This document shows positions 18,424 through 28,939 of a DNA stretch of 64,000 nucleotides, piece after piece (within the stretch, counting starts at the first letter, position 1; every line of letters starts with the position of its first letter). The notes beneath the pieces were generated by a model that was given only the letters and a program-made list of their open reading frames with translations, searched no databases and had not been told where the DNA came from. The DNA is from Phenylobacterium sp. (GTDB lineage: Bacteria; Pseudomonadota; Alphaproteobacteria; Caulobacterales; Caulobacteraceae), in assembly GCF_022402485.1 (NCBI RefSeq), contig NZ_JAKRSA010000015.1, forward strand, positions 113,270-177,269, in the 5' to 3' direction. The position numbers and the translations under genes are program-made.

Positions 18424-20175
18424 TCGCACCTGGGTATCGGCGGCGCTACGCACCAGGGTGATGAACTCGGCCCGGTCGCCATCGCGGTCTTGCCCACGGG
18501 CGTCCTGGGCCAGGGCCTCGACCTCGCCCCAGCCGAACCGTTCAGAGATCCAAGGGCCCCCGCGAAGCATCTGACCAAAGGCCGCCACCGCCACGGCCCA
18601 CCGTGTGGCCTCCGGGGCCCGGGCCAGGGATGTGGTCCGGTCCTGCGCGGTCACAGGGCGGGTCATCAGCTCCGATACGCCGCCCCCAGGGGGTTGATGG
18701 CGCACCTTGACGAAGGCCAGTTCCTGACTCTGGCCGCCGTCGGCAGGGTCTGGCGCTCTCTGATACCGCAGGGGGTCACTTGAGCCCGGCGCCCCGACCA
18801 GGGTAAGTTCATAGAGTGCCGTCACCGAGGCTCCTGACCCGACCTCGCCGGCATCGACCTGATCGTTGTTGAAGTCCTCCCGGTTCAGCATCCGGGTCTC
18901 GTAGCCGATCAGCCGATATTCGCTGACCTGGGCGGGATTGAACTCCACCTGAATCTTCACGTCCTGGGCGATGGGGAACATGCTGGCGGGCAGGTCCCGC
19001 AGAAACAGCCGCCGGGCCTCGGCCAAGGTGTCGATGTAGGCCGCCGTACCGTTCCCATTCTGCGCCAGGGTCTGCATCATCTGGTCGTTATAGTTGCCGC
19101 GACCAAAGCCATAGACCGACAGATAGACCCCGCTGCGCCGCTTTTCGGCCACGAAATCCTTCAGTCGGTCATGGTCTGCGATGCCGACATTGAAGTCCCC
19201 ATCGGTCATCAGGATCACCCGGTTGATCGCCTCGGGGTCGAAGTTCTGCTGGGCAAGCTCATAGGCCAAGGTCAGGCCTTGGCCGCCGGCGGTGGACCCC
19301 CCTGCGGAAAGCGCCCCCAAGGCGCACCGCATCATCAGTTTCTGTCGGCCATCGGTGGGCGCCAGCACAGCGCCCGCCGAGCCGGCATAGGCCACCATGG
19401 AGACACGGTCCTCAGGACCCAGCTGGTCGATCAGCAGGTTCATGGCCTTGCGGGCCAGGGGCAGGCGGTCAGGACTCTCCATTGAGCCCGAGGTGTCGAT
19501 CAGGAACACTAGGTTCAGCGGCGGCTGTTCGGCGGAGGGCAGTTCATAACCCTGCAGTCCGATGTGCAGGATCTCCCGCTGGTCCGACCAGGGCGACGGC
19601 GCGACGCTGATGCTGGTGGCGAAGGGCGTGCTGCGGTCGCTGGGGGCGCGGTAGCCATAGTCGAAATAGTTGATCAGCTCCTCGACCCGAACCGCATCAC
19701 TGGGGGGCCGCGCGCCGTCGTTCAGGAACCGCCGCACATTGGCGTAGCTGGCGGTGTCCACATCGATGGAGAAGGTGGAGACGGGATCGTCGGCGGTGCG
19801 CCGGATGGGGTTCGACGTCGCATCAGGATAGCGCTCTGTATCCACCACAGGCGCTGGGCCCAAAGGGGGAGGCGGGAACGGGATCGGCATGGGCGATGCG
19901 GGCGGGCTCCAGCGCGCGGCCTGTTCCGCCATGGGCGCGGCCATTACCGGTGCCGCGCGCCCCATGACCCCGGAAGGTGCGGCCATGCCGGGTGGGGGCG
20001 GGGGACTGAACCGACCTTGCCGTGACTGGGGCTGAGCAAAGCCCAGGCGGGCGCAGGCCCGGGCCGTGGGCTCTCCGTCCAGCGGCCCCCTCGGGGCGGC
20101 GCTGGCCATGGGGGCACCGGCCATCAATGCCGCCAGGCTCAGGCTGAGAAGATTGCGAATCGCGGTTGGCGCCAT
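18409..20175 (-). CDS. von Willebrand factor type A domain protein (YfbK-like), secreted
   Basis: Signal peptide; MIDAS (LVFLIDTSGSMESPDRLPLARKAMNLLIDQL), N-terminal STFSIDVDTASYANVRRFL typical of YfbK-type VWA proteins. Confidence 0.9.
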   Translation of the reverse strand: MAPTAIRNLLSLSLAALMAGAPMASAAPRGPLDGEPTARACARLGFAQPQSRQGRFSPPPPPGMAAPSGVMGRAAPVMAAPMAEQAARWSPPASPMPIPFPPPPLGPAPVVDTERYPDATSNPIRRTADDPVSTFSIDVDTASYANVRRFLNDGARPPSDAVRVEELINYFDYGYRAPSDRSTPFATSISVAPSPWSDQREILHIGLQGYELPSAEQPPLNLVFLIDTSGSMESPDRLPLARKAMNLLIDQLGPEDRVSMVAYAGSAGAVLAPTDGRQKLMMRCALGALSAGGSTAGGQGLTLAYELAQQNFDPEAINRVILMTDGDFNVGIADHDRLKDFVAEKRRSGVYLSVYGFGRGNYNDQMMQTLAQNGNGTAAYIDTLAEARRLFLRDLPASMFPIAQDVKIQVEFNPAQVSEYRLIGYETRMLNREDFNNDQVDAGEVGSGASVTALYELTLVGAPGSSDPLRYQRAPDPADGGQSQELAFVKVRHQPPGGGVSELMTRPVTAQDRTTSLARAPEATRWAVAVAAFGQMLRGGPWISERFGWGEVEALAQDARGQDRDGDRAEFITLVRSAADTQVRSDGS

Positions 20176-20386
20176 GGCGGTGCGGTCCTGGTTTGAGTCG
20201 TCCCCTAAGGCACAGCTTGCCGGGTCGACTGGGGCGAAATGTGGACGAACGGCGGTCTTGGACCATAATGCGAGCCCTTGTCTGACAACTCGCCGAAATC
20301 TTGCCCCAGCCTGGCGGGCGAGCTTGACAGAGGACGTCGCCAGACGGCTACTGCCGGCGACAACTTATGGTTAACGCGCTCTGAAT

Positions 20387-21802
20387 GTGGGGGAGCAACG
20401 GGCCATGGTCCCAGGGTCGGACCGATCGCTGCGCGAAGGCCTGCGCAAGGGTGCGACCCTTGCGGGGCTCTTGGCTTTGCTGCCGCTGCTCGGCTGTGAT
20501 CCCGGTCCGAAGGGGCCTGGGGGACAGGCGGCCGGTCAGTCCTGCCCCCGGCCTCAGACCTTCCTGACCACCCAGGCCTTCAACGTCCAGGAGCAGGAAA
20601 TTCGGGCCCTGCGCCGCCAGGCCTTTGCCGGTGATTTCTTCGCCCAGATCGATCTGGCCCGGCGCTACGGCGGGGCCGAGGCTGAGGCGCGGAAGATCCA
20701 CGATCCGGTGGAGGCCGCCGTCTGGTATCAGCTGGCGCTCTCCAATCCCGACGGCTTTGCGCCCATCGTCATGGCAGCCCAGGGCCAGCGCCCCGGCCGC
20801 CGGCTGCAGGACTGCCGAGAAGCCGAACGCCTGGGTGCCTATAGCGCCCTGGAGCGTCTCCTGGAGCGCATGAGCTCAGAGGAGCGCCAGGATGTCCGCG
20901 ATCGGGTGATCTATGTGCTTTCCACGCAGGGGGCGCCAGGCTTCCGCACCCTGGCACGGCTGCATGATGTGAGCTTTGGCCCCTTCGGTGATCCGATGGA
21001 GAGCTCGCCCATCGATCCGCGCGATCTCAAGCGGGGCAGGCCCCCGGCTGCGGCGACCCTGTTCACCCGCAATGACGTGGACGTCTATCTCTTCAACTAC
21101 CTCGCCGCTCAGAGCGGCGATGTGGCCGGGTTCGTCATGCTGAAGGACTTTGAACGGTCGTCGACCGGACGCGCCGCCCTGGGGGCCGACGCTCAGGCCA
21201 AGGCCAAGCGGTGGACCCCGCCCTTCGAGTTCTACCCCCCCCAGGCCCCGGAATCCGGCGTACCGCTTTCGGACGAAAGCCTTCGCGCCGGCGAGGCCGA
21301 GGCCGCCGCCCTGGCCCGGGTCGACGAACTGCCCTTCATCCATGTGGGCCATGCCCTGGCCTATCTGCGGGTGACCGAAAAGCCGGCATTGACCAAGGCC
21401 AGCCTGACGGCCACGGAGATCCAGGCCTTCCAGGCCATGTTGGGCCGTCCAGCCACCGGTCGCCTGTCCAGCCTGGAGGAGGTCCGGGCCATCCAGTACG
21501 CTGCGGTCAATGGTCAGGCCCGCTCTCAACTGACCCTGGCGGTAATGTACTCTGAGGGCGTGGGAGTGCCCCGGGACTATGCCCGGGCCTTCCACTGGTT
21601 CTCCCAGGCCGATCGGCAGGGCAATGCCGAGGCGAAGTACGCCATGTCCACCTTCTTCTCCCTGGGGATGGAGGGGGTGGCCGACCAGGATAAGGCCAGC
21701 GCCGTGGTCTATCAGATCGATGCGGCCCTGGCCGGTTTCAAACCCTCCGCTCAAAGGCTGCGCGAGCTCCTGGCTCAGGTCTCCCGCGCGCCGCGAACCT
21801 GA
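20387..21802 (+). CDS. Sel1-repeat lipoprotein
   Basis: Lipobox LPLLGCD; C-terminal Sel1-like repeats (ARSQLTLAVMYSEGVGVPRDYARAFHWFSQADRQGNAEAKYAM). Confidence 0.75.
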   Translation: MGEQRAMVPGSDRSLREGLRKGATLAGLLALLPLLGCDPGPKGPGGQAAGQSCPRPQTFLTTQAFNVQEQEIRALRRQAFAGDFFAQIDLARRYGGAEAEARKIHDPVEAAVWYQLALSNPDGFAPIVMAAQGQRPGRRLQDCREAERLGAYSALERLLERMSSEERQDVRDRVIYVLSTQGAPGFRTLARLHDVSFGPFGDPMESSPIDPRDLKRGRPPAAATLFTRNDVDVYLFNYLAAQSGDVAGFVMLKDFERSSTGRAALGADAQAKAKRWTPPFEFYPPQAPESGVPLSDESLRAGEAEAAALARVDELPFIHVGHALAYLRVTEKPALTKASLTATEIQAFQAMLGRPATGRLSSLEEVRAIQYAAVNGQARSQLTLAVMYSEGVGVPRDYARAFHWFSQADRQGNAEAKYAMSTFFSLGMEGVADQDKASAVVYQIDAALAGFKPSAQRLRELLAQVSRAPRT

Positions 21803-21818
21803 CAAAGGCGCACAGACG

Positions 21819-23258
21819 GTGACTGCTCAAACTGTACGACCTGCCCGCTCGCTGCTCCTGATCGGTGCCCTGTGCGCAGGCTTGGGCCTGGCCCTGGCGG
21901 CTCCAGCCCCGGCTCAGGCCTATCCGGACGCCCGGGTGGACGCCCAGATCCGCCCTAACTTTGGGGGTCTGATCACCCCGCCGCTTCGCTCGCCCTACCG
22001 TCCCAACCAGTGGCGCAAGCCCGATCACAAGCCGACCCGCGCCCATCCGCATCCGGGCCGTGGCCACCCCCCCGCCAGGGGCGGCTATCTCAACAGTCTC
22101 AGCATCGATTGCGCCGATCCCAAGCTTGGCCCCTATCCGGTCTCCGATGCCCTCTGGGCCCTGGCCGACGGCGGCGTGCTGTTCATCCGCGCCCGGGGCG
22201 GGGTCTGCCGCGAGACGCTCTATATCGACCGACCTGTGACGATCATCGGCGAAGGATCGCCAGCCTTTGCCACCGGGCCTGAACCCCAGCCGGCGCGGCT
22301 GTCACCGCCGGCGGGCGCCCCTTGCATCCGCGTGGCGCCGGGCACCCGCGGCGTCGAGATCCGCGACATGGTCATCGAGGCCGACCAGGGCGGGCGCAGC
22401 GCCTGTATTGAGGCCGTCGATGCCGAGATCGCCCTGGTCAACACCTATGTCCGCTATGCGGGCGAGGCTGCCGCCATCTTCGTCTCCGGCGGTCGGCTGG
22501 TGGGGCGCCAGAGCACCATCGAGGCCCGCACCAACGACGCTGCCGTTCTGGTGGACACGGCCACGCTGGACTTCACCCAGGTGCGCATCGCCGCCGATGT
22601 GCGGGGCCTGGACATCACGCCTGCGGCCGGCGAGAGCCGTCTGCTGCAGGTGGGCGTGGTCGCCGAAGGCGGGACCCTGCCGGGCTCCACCGGCATAACT
22701 GTGCGCGGCCTGCGCAGCGGCGGCGGAAAGCTCCTGGTCCGCAACGCCTATATCGGTGGTTGGATCACGGGCCTCTATGTGGATCGCGGTGCCAAGCTCG
22801 AGCTGGTTCGCAGCCGGGTTCGCGCCCGCCGGGGCATCATCTCCGACTGGGGCGAGGTCGTGGTCCGGGAGTCGGCCATATGGGGTGACGAATACGGCGG
22901 CTACTTCGCTGGCGGCGCCCCGGTCATTGAACACAACCGCTTTGGCGGCCCCCGGGGCGGTCTGATGTTCGACAGCCAGACACGGCCTGCCCTGGCCCCA
23001 AACTATCTGTACGCCACCGACCTCTGCGATCCCTACACCCAGCCGCAAGGTCTGTATTGCCAGTCCTTCGGTGCCGGGCCTTTGCAGGCCTTTGCGCCGC
23101 CTGACGCCTATGGCCAGGCCGCCTATGGTCCGTCCGCTTATGGGTGGTCCATGGATGGGTATGAGCGGGGCTATCAGTTGGACGGTGCCCCTATGGCCCT
23201 ACCGCCGCCTCCGCCGCCGCAACGCCGGCGGGGAATCTTCGGACGCCCGACGTACTAA
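21819..23258 (+). CDS. Secreted right-handed beta-helix protein, unknown function (GTG start)
   Basis: Signal peptide (LLLIGALCAGLGLALAAPAPAQA), repetitive beta-strand-like body (GVEIRDMVIEADQGG...ALVNTYVRYAGEAAAIFVSGGRLVGRQSTIEARTND...), Tyr/Gly/Pro-rich tail. Confidence 0.75.
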   Translation: MTAQTVRPARSLLLIGALCAGLGLALAAPAPAQAYPDARVDAQIRPNFGGLITPPLRSPYRPNQWRKPDHKPTRAHPHPGRGHPPARGGYLNSLSIDCADPKLGPYPVSDALWALADGGVLFIRARGGVCRETLYIDRPVTIIGEGSPAFATGPEPQPARLSPPAGAPCIRVAPGTRGVEIRDMVIEADQGGRSACIEAVDAEIALVNTYVRYAGEAAAIFVSGGRLVGRQSTIEARTNDAAVLVDTATLDFTQVRIAADVRGLDITPAAGESRLLQVGVVAEGGTLPGSTGITVRGLRSGGGKLLVRNAYIGGWITGLYVDRGAKLELVRSRVRARRGIISDWGEVVVRESAIWGDEYGGYFAGGAPVIEHNRFGGPRGGLMFDSQTRPALAPNYLYATDLCDPYTQPQGLYCQSFGAGPLQAFAPPDAYGQAAYGPSAYGWSMDGYERGYQLDGAPMALPPPPPPQRRRGIFGRPTY

Positions 23259-23284
23259 GGCGCCGTCCTTCGCAGGACGGCGCC
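23259..23284. terminator. Hairpin at the 3' end of the beta-helix gene
   Basis: Perfect 11-bp stem ggcgccgtcct-tcgc-aggacggcgcc right after the TAA. Confidence 0.6.
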
Positions 23285-23307
23285 CAGTCTTGGATCGAAA
23301 CTGATCT

Positions 23308-23490
23308 CTACTTCTTCAAGGCGTCGCGGGCACCGTCTTTCAGGTCGCCGACAGCCTTCTGAACCTTGCCAGCGGCCTGGTCCATGTGGCCTTCGGCTTC
23401 CAGGCGCTCATTGCCAGTCAGCTTGCCGGCCGCTTCCTTGACCTTGCCGCCCATATCCTTGGCGGTGCCTTGGGCTTGATCCTTGTGCAT
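23308..23490 (-). CDS. CsbD-like stress protein
   Basis: 60 aa: [52 protein letters not shown]. Confidence 0.93.
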   Translation of the reverse strand: MHKDQAQGTAKDMGGKVKEAAGKLTGNERLEAEGHMDQAAGKVQKAVGDLKDGARDALKK

Positions 23491-23543
23491 GGGAAACTCC
23501 TTGGGGTCTGAAAGACGCGGGGGCGCCTCTTTGTCACCGAAGG

Positions 23544-23569
23544 AACGCCCGGCGGGTGCGGCTTGTTCC
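23544..23569 (-). promoter_or_regulatory. EcfG/SigT-type general stress response promoter
   Basis: Minus strand GGAAC(23569-23565)-N17-CGTT(23547-23544), 54 nt upstream of the CsbD-like start codon. Confidence 0.75.
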
Positions 23570-23666
23570 CACGGATGTCGGCCCCAGGTTGCGCGCGGGC
23601 CGGGGGGCGGCTATCTCCTGGCGCAATTCCGAAATCGCAATTTCAAAGGCGGGCGCGGCACCATCC

Positions 23667-25328
<1,662 letters not shown>

Positions 25329-25485
25329 GCGAACCGGGCGGAGCGGCCTGAGTGTCGCGCCCCTCCGCCCCTTCGGCCCTTCAGCGATCTGGGGGCCAAT
25401 GAGAGGGCCTCAGCCAGCCTCGGTCGCCCTGGTCAGGGGGTCGCCGGACCGGCTATAGGGCGGGGAGCCTGCTGGAGCACCGCCC

Positions 25486-26421
25486 ATGTCCACCGCCCCG
25501 CCCGTCGTCCTGTTGTCTCACGTCATGTTGGCGCCCATGCAGTCTGCCCTGGAGGCCAATGGCTACCGGGTGGCGCGCCGCTGGGACCTGGAAGAGGCTG
25601 ACCGGGGCGAGGTGGCCGCCATCGCTCATGCCGGCGAAGTGGTGCTCGAGCCCGAATTCCTCAGCACCCTGCCGAAGCTCGCCCTGATCGCCAATATCAG
25701 CGTCGGCTATGACGGGGTGGATGTGGACTGGTGCCGCGCCAGGGGCATCGAAGTGACCCACGCCGAAGGGCTCAACGCCGAGGATGTCGCCGACCATGCG
25801 GTGGGCCTGTTGATCGCCTCATGGCGCAACATCGTCGAGGGCGACCGCCATGTCCGGGAGGGCCGCTGGACGCCCAGTGATCGCCTCGGCCCCCGGCCTG
25901 CCCTGAGGGGCCGCAAGGTGGGGGTGGTCGGCATGGGCCACATCGGCCAGGCCTGCGCCACCCGGGTGGAGGCCTTTGGCCTGCAGGTGGCCTGGTGGGG
26001 CCCCAATCCCAAGCCTGATCTGACCTGGCCCAGGGCCGAAAGCCTTGTCGCCCTGGCGCAGGACAGCGACATCCTGATCGTCGCCTGCCGGGCCGACGCC
26101 TCCAACCGGGGCCTGATCTCCCAGGCGGTCATGGAGGCGCTGGGGCCTCGGGGCCTGCTGGTCAATGTGGCCCGGGGTTCTGTGGTGGATGAGGACGCGC
26201 TGATCGCCGCCCTGAAGGACAAGCGTCTGGGTCGCGCGGCCCTGGACGTGTTCTGGCAGGAACCGACGCCGCCCGCCCGCTGGGCCGGTGTGCCCAATGT
26301 GGTCCTTTCGCCCCACTCGGCCGGGGGAACCCTCGAGTCGATCCCCAAGATGATCGGCCAGGCGATGGAGAACCTCCGCCGTCACTTTGCCGGGCAGGAC
26401 CTGCTCAGCCCCGTCCCTTGA
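25486..26421 (+). CDS. D-2-hydroxyacid dehydrogenase (hydroxypyruvate/glyoxylate reductase type)
   Basis: GRKVGVVGMGHIGQACA, LLVNVARGSVVDEDALIAAL, DVFWQEP. Confidence 0.9.
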   Translation: MSTAPPVVLLSHVMLAPMQSALEANGYRVARRWDLEEADRGEVAAIAHAGEVVLEPEFLSTLPKLALIANISVGYDGVDVDWCRARGIEVTHAEGLNAEDVADHAVGLLIASWRNIVEGDRHVREGRWTPSDRLGPRPALRGRKVGVVGMGHIGQACATRVEAFGLQVAWWGPNPKPDLTWPRAESLVALAQDSDILIVACRADASNRGLISQAVMEALGPRGLLVNVARGSVVDEDALIAALKDKRLGRAALDVFWQEPTPPARWAGVPNVVLSPHSAGGTLESIPKMIGQAMENLRRHFAGQDLLSPVP

Positions 26422-26435
26422 AAGCGCCCCGTCCC

Positions 26436-27890
26436 ATGACCGAGTCCCGGTTCGACGTGATCATCATCGGTGCTGGTCTGTCAGGGATCGGCGCGGCCGT
26501 ACATCTCCAGACCAGATCCCCAGGCCGCACCTATGCGATCCTGGAGGGCCGGGAGGCGATCGGCGGGACTTGGGACATCTTCCGCTATCCGGGTGTTCGC
26601 TCCGACAGCGACATGTACACCCTCGGCTATGCTTTCAAGCCTTGGACCCAGGCCAAGGCCATCGCCGATGGCCCCGCCATTCTCGACTATGTCCGCGAGA
26701 CTGCCCGTGAGCACGGGATTGAGCCGCACATCCGCTTTGGCCACAAGGTTTTGCGGGCCGAGTGGTCGAGCGAAGACTCGACCTGGCGGGTGGAGGCGCA
26801 ACAGACCGACGGAACCCTCGTCACCCTGAGCTGCAGCTTCCTGTTCCTGTGCGGCGGCTACTACAGCTACGCCGGGGGCTATATGCCCGACTATCCGGGG
26901 GTCGCCGACTTCCAGGGGGAGCTCGTGCATCCCCAGGCCTGGCCCGAGCACCTCGACCATGCGGGCAAGACGGTGGTGGTGATCGGGTCGGGTGCGACGG
27001 CGGTCACCCTGGTTCCGGAGATGGCCGAGACAGCCGAGCGCGTCACCATGCTGCAGCGCTCGCCAACCTATGTCGTCTCGCGCCCGGCCGAGGACGCCGG
27101 TGCCAACTGGCTCAGGACCAAGCTGCCGCCCAAGCTCGCCTACAGTCTCGTGCGCTGGCGCAATGTCTTGTTTGGCATGTATTTCTTCCGCCTGGCTCGC
27201 AAGCGGCCGGCGCAGGTCAAGGCCCGGATCATTGAGATGGTGCGTGACCAGCTGGGGCCGGACTTCGACGTGGAGACCCACTTCACCCCCAGCTACAACC
27301 CCTGGGACCAGCGTCTGTGCCTGGTGCCGGACTCCGATCTCTTTCTGGCGCTGAAGTCGGGGAAGGCCGAGGTGGTCACCGACCATATCGAGACCTTCAC
27401 GCCGTCGGGCCTTCGCTTGCGGTCAGGGCGAACCCTTGAGGCCGACATCGTGGTCTCGGCCACGGGGCTGAACCTTGAGGTGCTGAACGGGGTGGCGCTG
27501 AGTGTCGACGGCCAGGCGGTCGATCCGAGCAAGACCCTGTCCTACAAGGGTATGATGTATTCAGACGTGCCCAATCTGGCCTCGGCCTTCGGCTACACCA
27601 ATGCGTCCTGGACGCTGAAGTGCGACCTGACCTGCGAGTACGTCTGTCGGTTGCTGAATCACATGGCGCGGACCGGACAGACCCAGGCAACCCCCCGCAA
27701 TTTGGGCGCAGACATCGGCCTGGAGCCCTGGCTGGACTTCTCGTCGGGCTATGTGCAGAGGTCTATCGACCGCTTCCCCAAACAGGGTGACCGCGCCCCG
27801 TGGAAGCTGCATCAGAACTATGCCCTGGACTTGATGCATCTGCGCTATGGTCGGTTGGACGACGGGGTCATGACCTTCTCCAGACCCTGA
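26436..27890 (+). CDS. Flavin-containing monooxygenase (Baeyer-Villiger type)
   Basis: GAGLSGIGAAVHL, GGTWDIFRYPGVRSDSDMYTLGY, VVVIGSGATAVTLVPEMA. Confidence 0.9.
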   Translation: MTESRFDVIIIGAGLSGIGAAVHLQTRSPGRTYAILEGREAIGGTWDIFRYPGVRSDSDMYTLGYAFKPWTQAKAIADGPAILDYVRETAREHGIEPHIRFGHKVLRAEWSSEDSTWRVEAQQTDGTLVTLSCSFLFLCGGYYSYAGGYMPDYPGVADFQGELVHPQAWPEHLDHAGKTVVVIGSGATAVTLVPEMAETAERVTMLQRSPTYVVSRPAEDAGANWLRTKLPPKLAYSLVRWRNVLFGMYFFRLARKRPAQVKARIIEMVRDQLGPDFDVETHFTPSYNPWDQRLCLVPDSDLFLALKSGKAEVVTDHIETFTPSGLRLRSGRTLEADIVVSATGLNLEVLNGVALSVDGQAVDPSKTLSYKGMMYSDVPNLASAFGYTNASWTLKCDLTCEYVCRLLNHMARTGQTQATPRNLGADIGLEPWLDFSSGYVQRSIDRFPKQGDRAPWKLHQNYALDLMHLRYGRLDDGVMTFSRP

Positions 27891-27904
27891 GCCAAGGACT
27901 GCAA

Positions 27905-27930
27905 CCTTGGGCCGCCGTGACGGCCCAAGG
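27905..27930. terminator. Hairpin downstream of FMO gene
   Basis: Perfect 10-bp stem ccttgggccg-ccgtga-cggcccaagg; no T tract. Confidence 0.5.
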
Positions 27931-27931
27931 G

Positions 27932-27960
27932 TTGACATAACGACATAAAGATATCTTTAT
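27932..27960 (+). promoter_or_regulatory. Candidate sigma70-type promoter of arsR-metF-metH operon
   Basis: TTGACA (27932-27937), 17 nt, CTTTAT (27955-27960); -10 lies inside the palindrome. Confidence 0.5.
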
Positions 27961-27962
27961 GT
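27943..27962. promoter_or_regulatory. 20-bp perfect palindrome, candidate ArsR-family operator
   Basis: ACATAAAGAT|ATCTTTATGT immediately before the start codon at 27968. Confidence 0.85.
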
Positions 27963-27967
27963 GATCC

Positions 27968-28939
27968 ATGGCGATTTCTACGGGGCAGCTTGTCGATGTG
28001 CTGCGCGCGGCTGGCGAGCCGACGCGCCTGCGCATCCTTGCCCTGCTGGCCCACGAGGAGCTGGCGGTGCTGGAAATCTGCCGGGTGCTCGACCAGAGCC
28101 AGCCCCGGGTCTCCCGCCATCTGAAGCTGTTGGCCGAGGCTGGCCTCGTGGAGCGGTTCCCGGATGGTGCCTGGGTGTTCTACCGGCTGGCCACCGCCGG
28201 GGAAGCCCGCCGGCTGGTGGACGAGGTGCTCGATCTGATCGAGCCGGCAGACAGCGTTCTGGCGCGGGACGCTGAGCGTCTGAGCCGGGTGCAGGACGAG
28301 CGGGAGACCGAGGCCGGCGCCTATTTCGCCCGCAACGCCGCCCGCTGGGATGAGATCCGCGCCCTCTATGTGGCTGATGAGGCGGTGGAGGCGGCGATCT
28401 GTCAGGCCGCTGGCCCCGGGCGCTTCCGCCGTCTGGTGGATCTGGGCTCAGGGACCGGCCGGATGCTCACCCTGCTGGGGCCCCAGGCCGATCAGGCCCT
28501 GGGTCTGGATCTGTCGCAGCAGATGCTCAACATCGCCCGCAGTCATGTTGGCAAGGCCGGGCTCGATCACTGCGAATTGCGCCATGGGGATATCTTTGGC
28601 ACCCGTCTGCCTGATGCGAGCGCTGACCTGGTGGTCGTCCACCAGGTGCTGCATTACCTTAGCGAACCGGCGGCGGCGGTGCGCGAGGCCGCCCGGCTGG
28701 TGGAGGCCGGAGGCCGTCTGCTGATCGTCGACTTCGCGCCCCACGGGCTGGAGCATCTCCGGGACGAGCACCAGCACCGCCGACTGGGATTTTCCGACCA
28801 GGAGATGGAGCGCTGGCTGCTGGATGCTGGCCTCAGCCAGGTCAGGGTCAACGCCCTTCCGCCGACCCAGGCCGCCGGCCTGACCATCAAGATCTGGACC
28901 GCCGAGCGCGCGCCGCTCGCCAAAAGGACCGCTGCATGA
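27968..28939 (+). CDS. ArsR-family regulator fused to a class I SAM methyltransferase domain
   Basis: HTH (LAVLEICRVLDQSQPRVSRHLKLLAEAGLVERF) then VDLGSGTGRMLTLLGPQADQALGLDLSQQML. Confidence 0.92.
   Translation: MAISTGQLVDVLRAAGEPTRLRILALLAHEELAVLEICRVLDQSQPRVSRHLKLLAEAGLVERFPDGAWVFYRLATAGEARRLVDEVLDLIEPADSVLARDAERLSRVQDERETEAGAYFARNAARWDEIRALYVADEAVEAAICQAAGPGRFRRLVDLGSGTGRMLTLLGPQADQALGLDLSQQMLNIARSHVGKAGLDHCELRHGDIFGTRLPDASADLVVVHQVLHYLSEPAAAVREAARLVEAGGRLLIVDFAPHGLEHLRDEHQHRRLGFSDQEMERWLLDAGLSQVRVNALPPTQAAGLTIKIWTAERAPLAKRTAA

Noticed and set aside
20350-20386. GGTTAACGCG as a CtrA box
   Set aside because: Only one TTAA half-site is present; no TTAA-N7-TTAA partner
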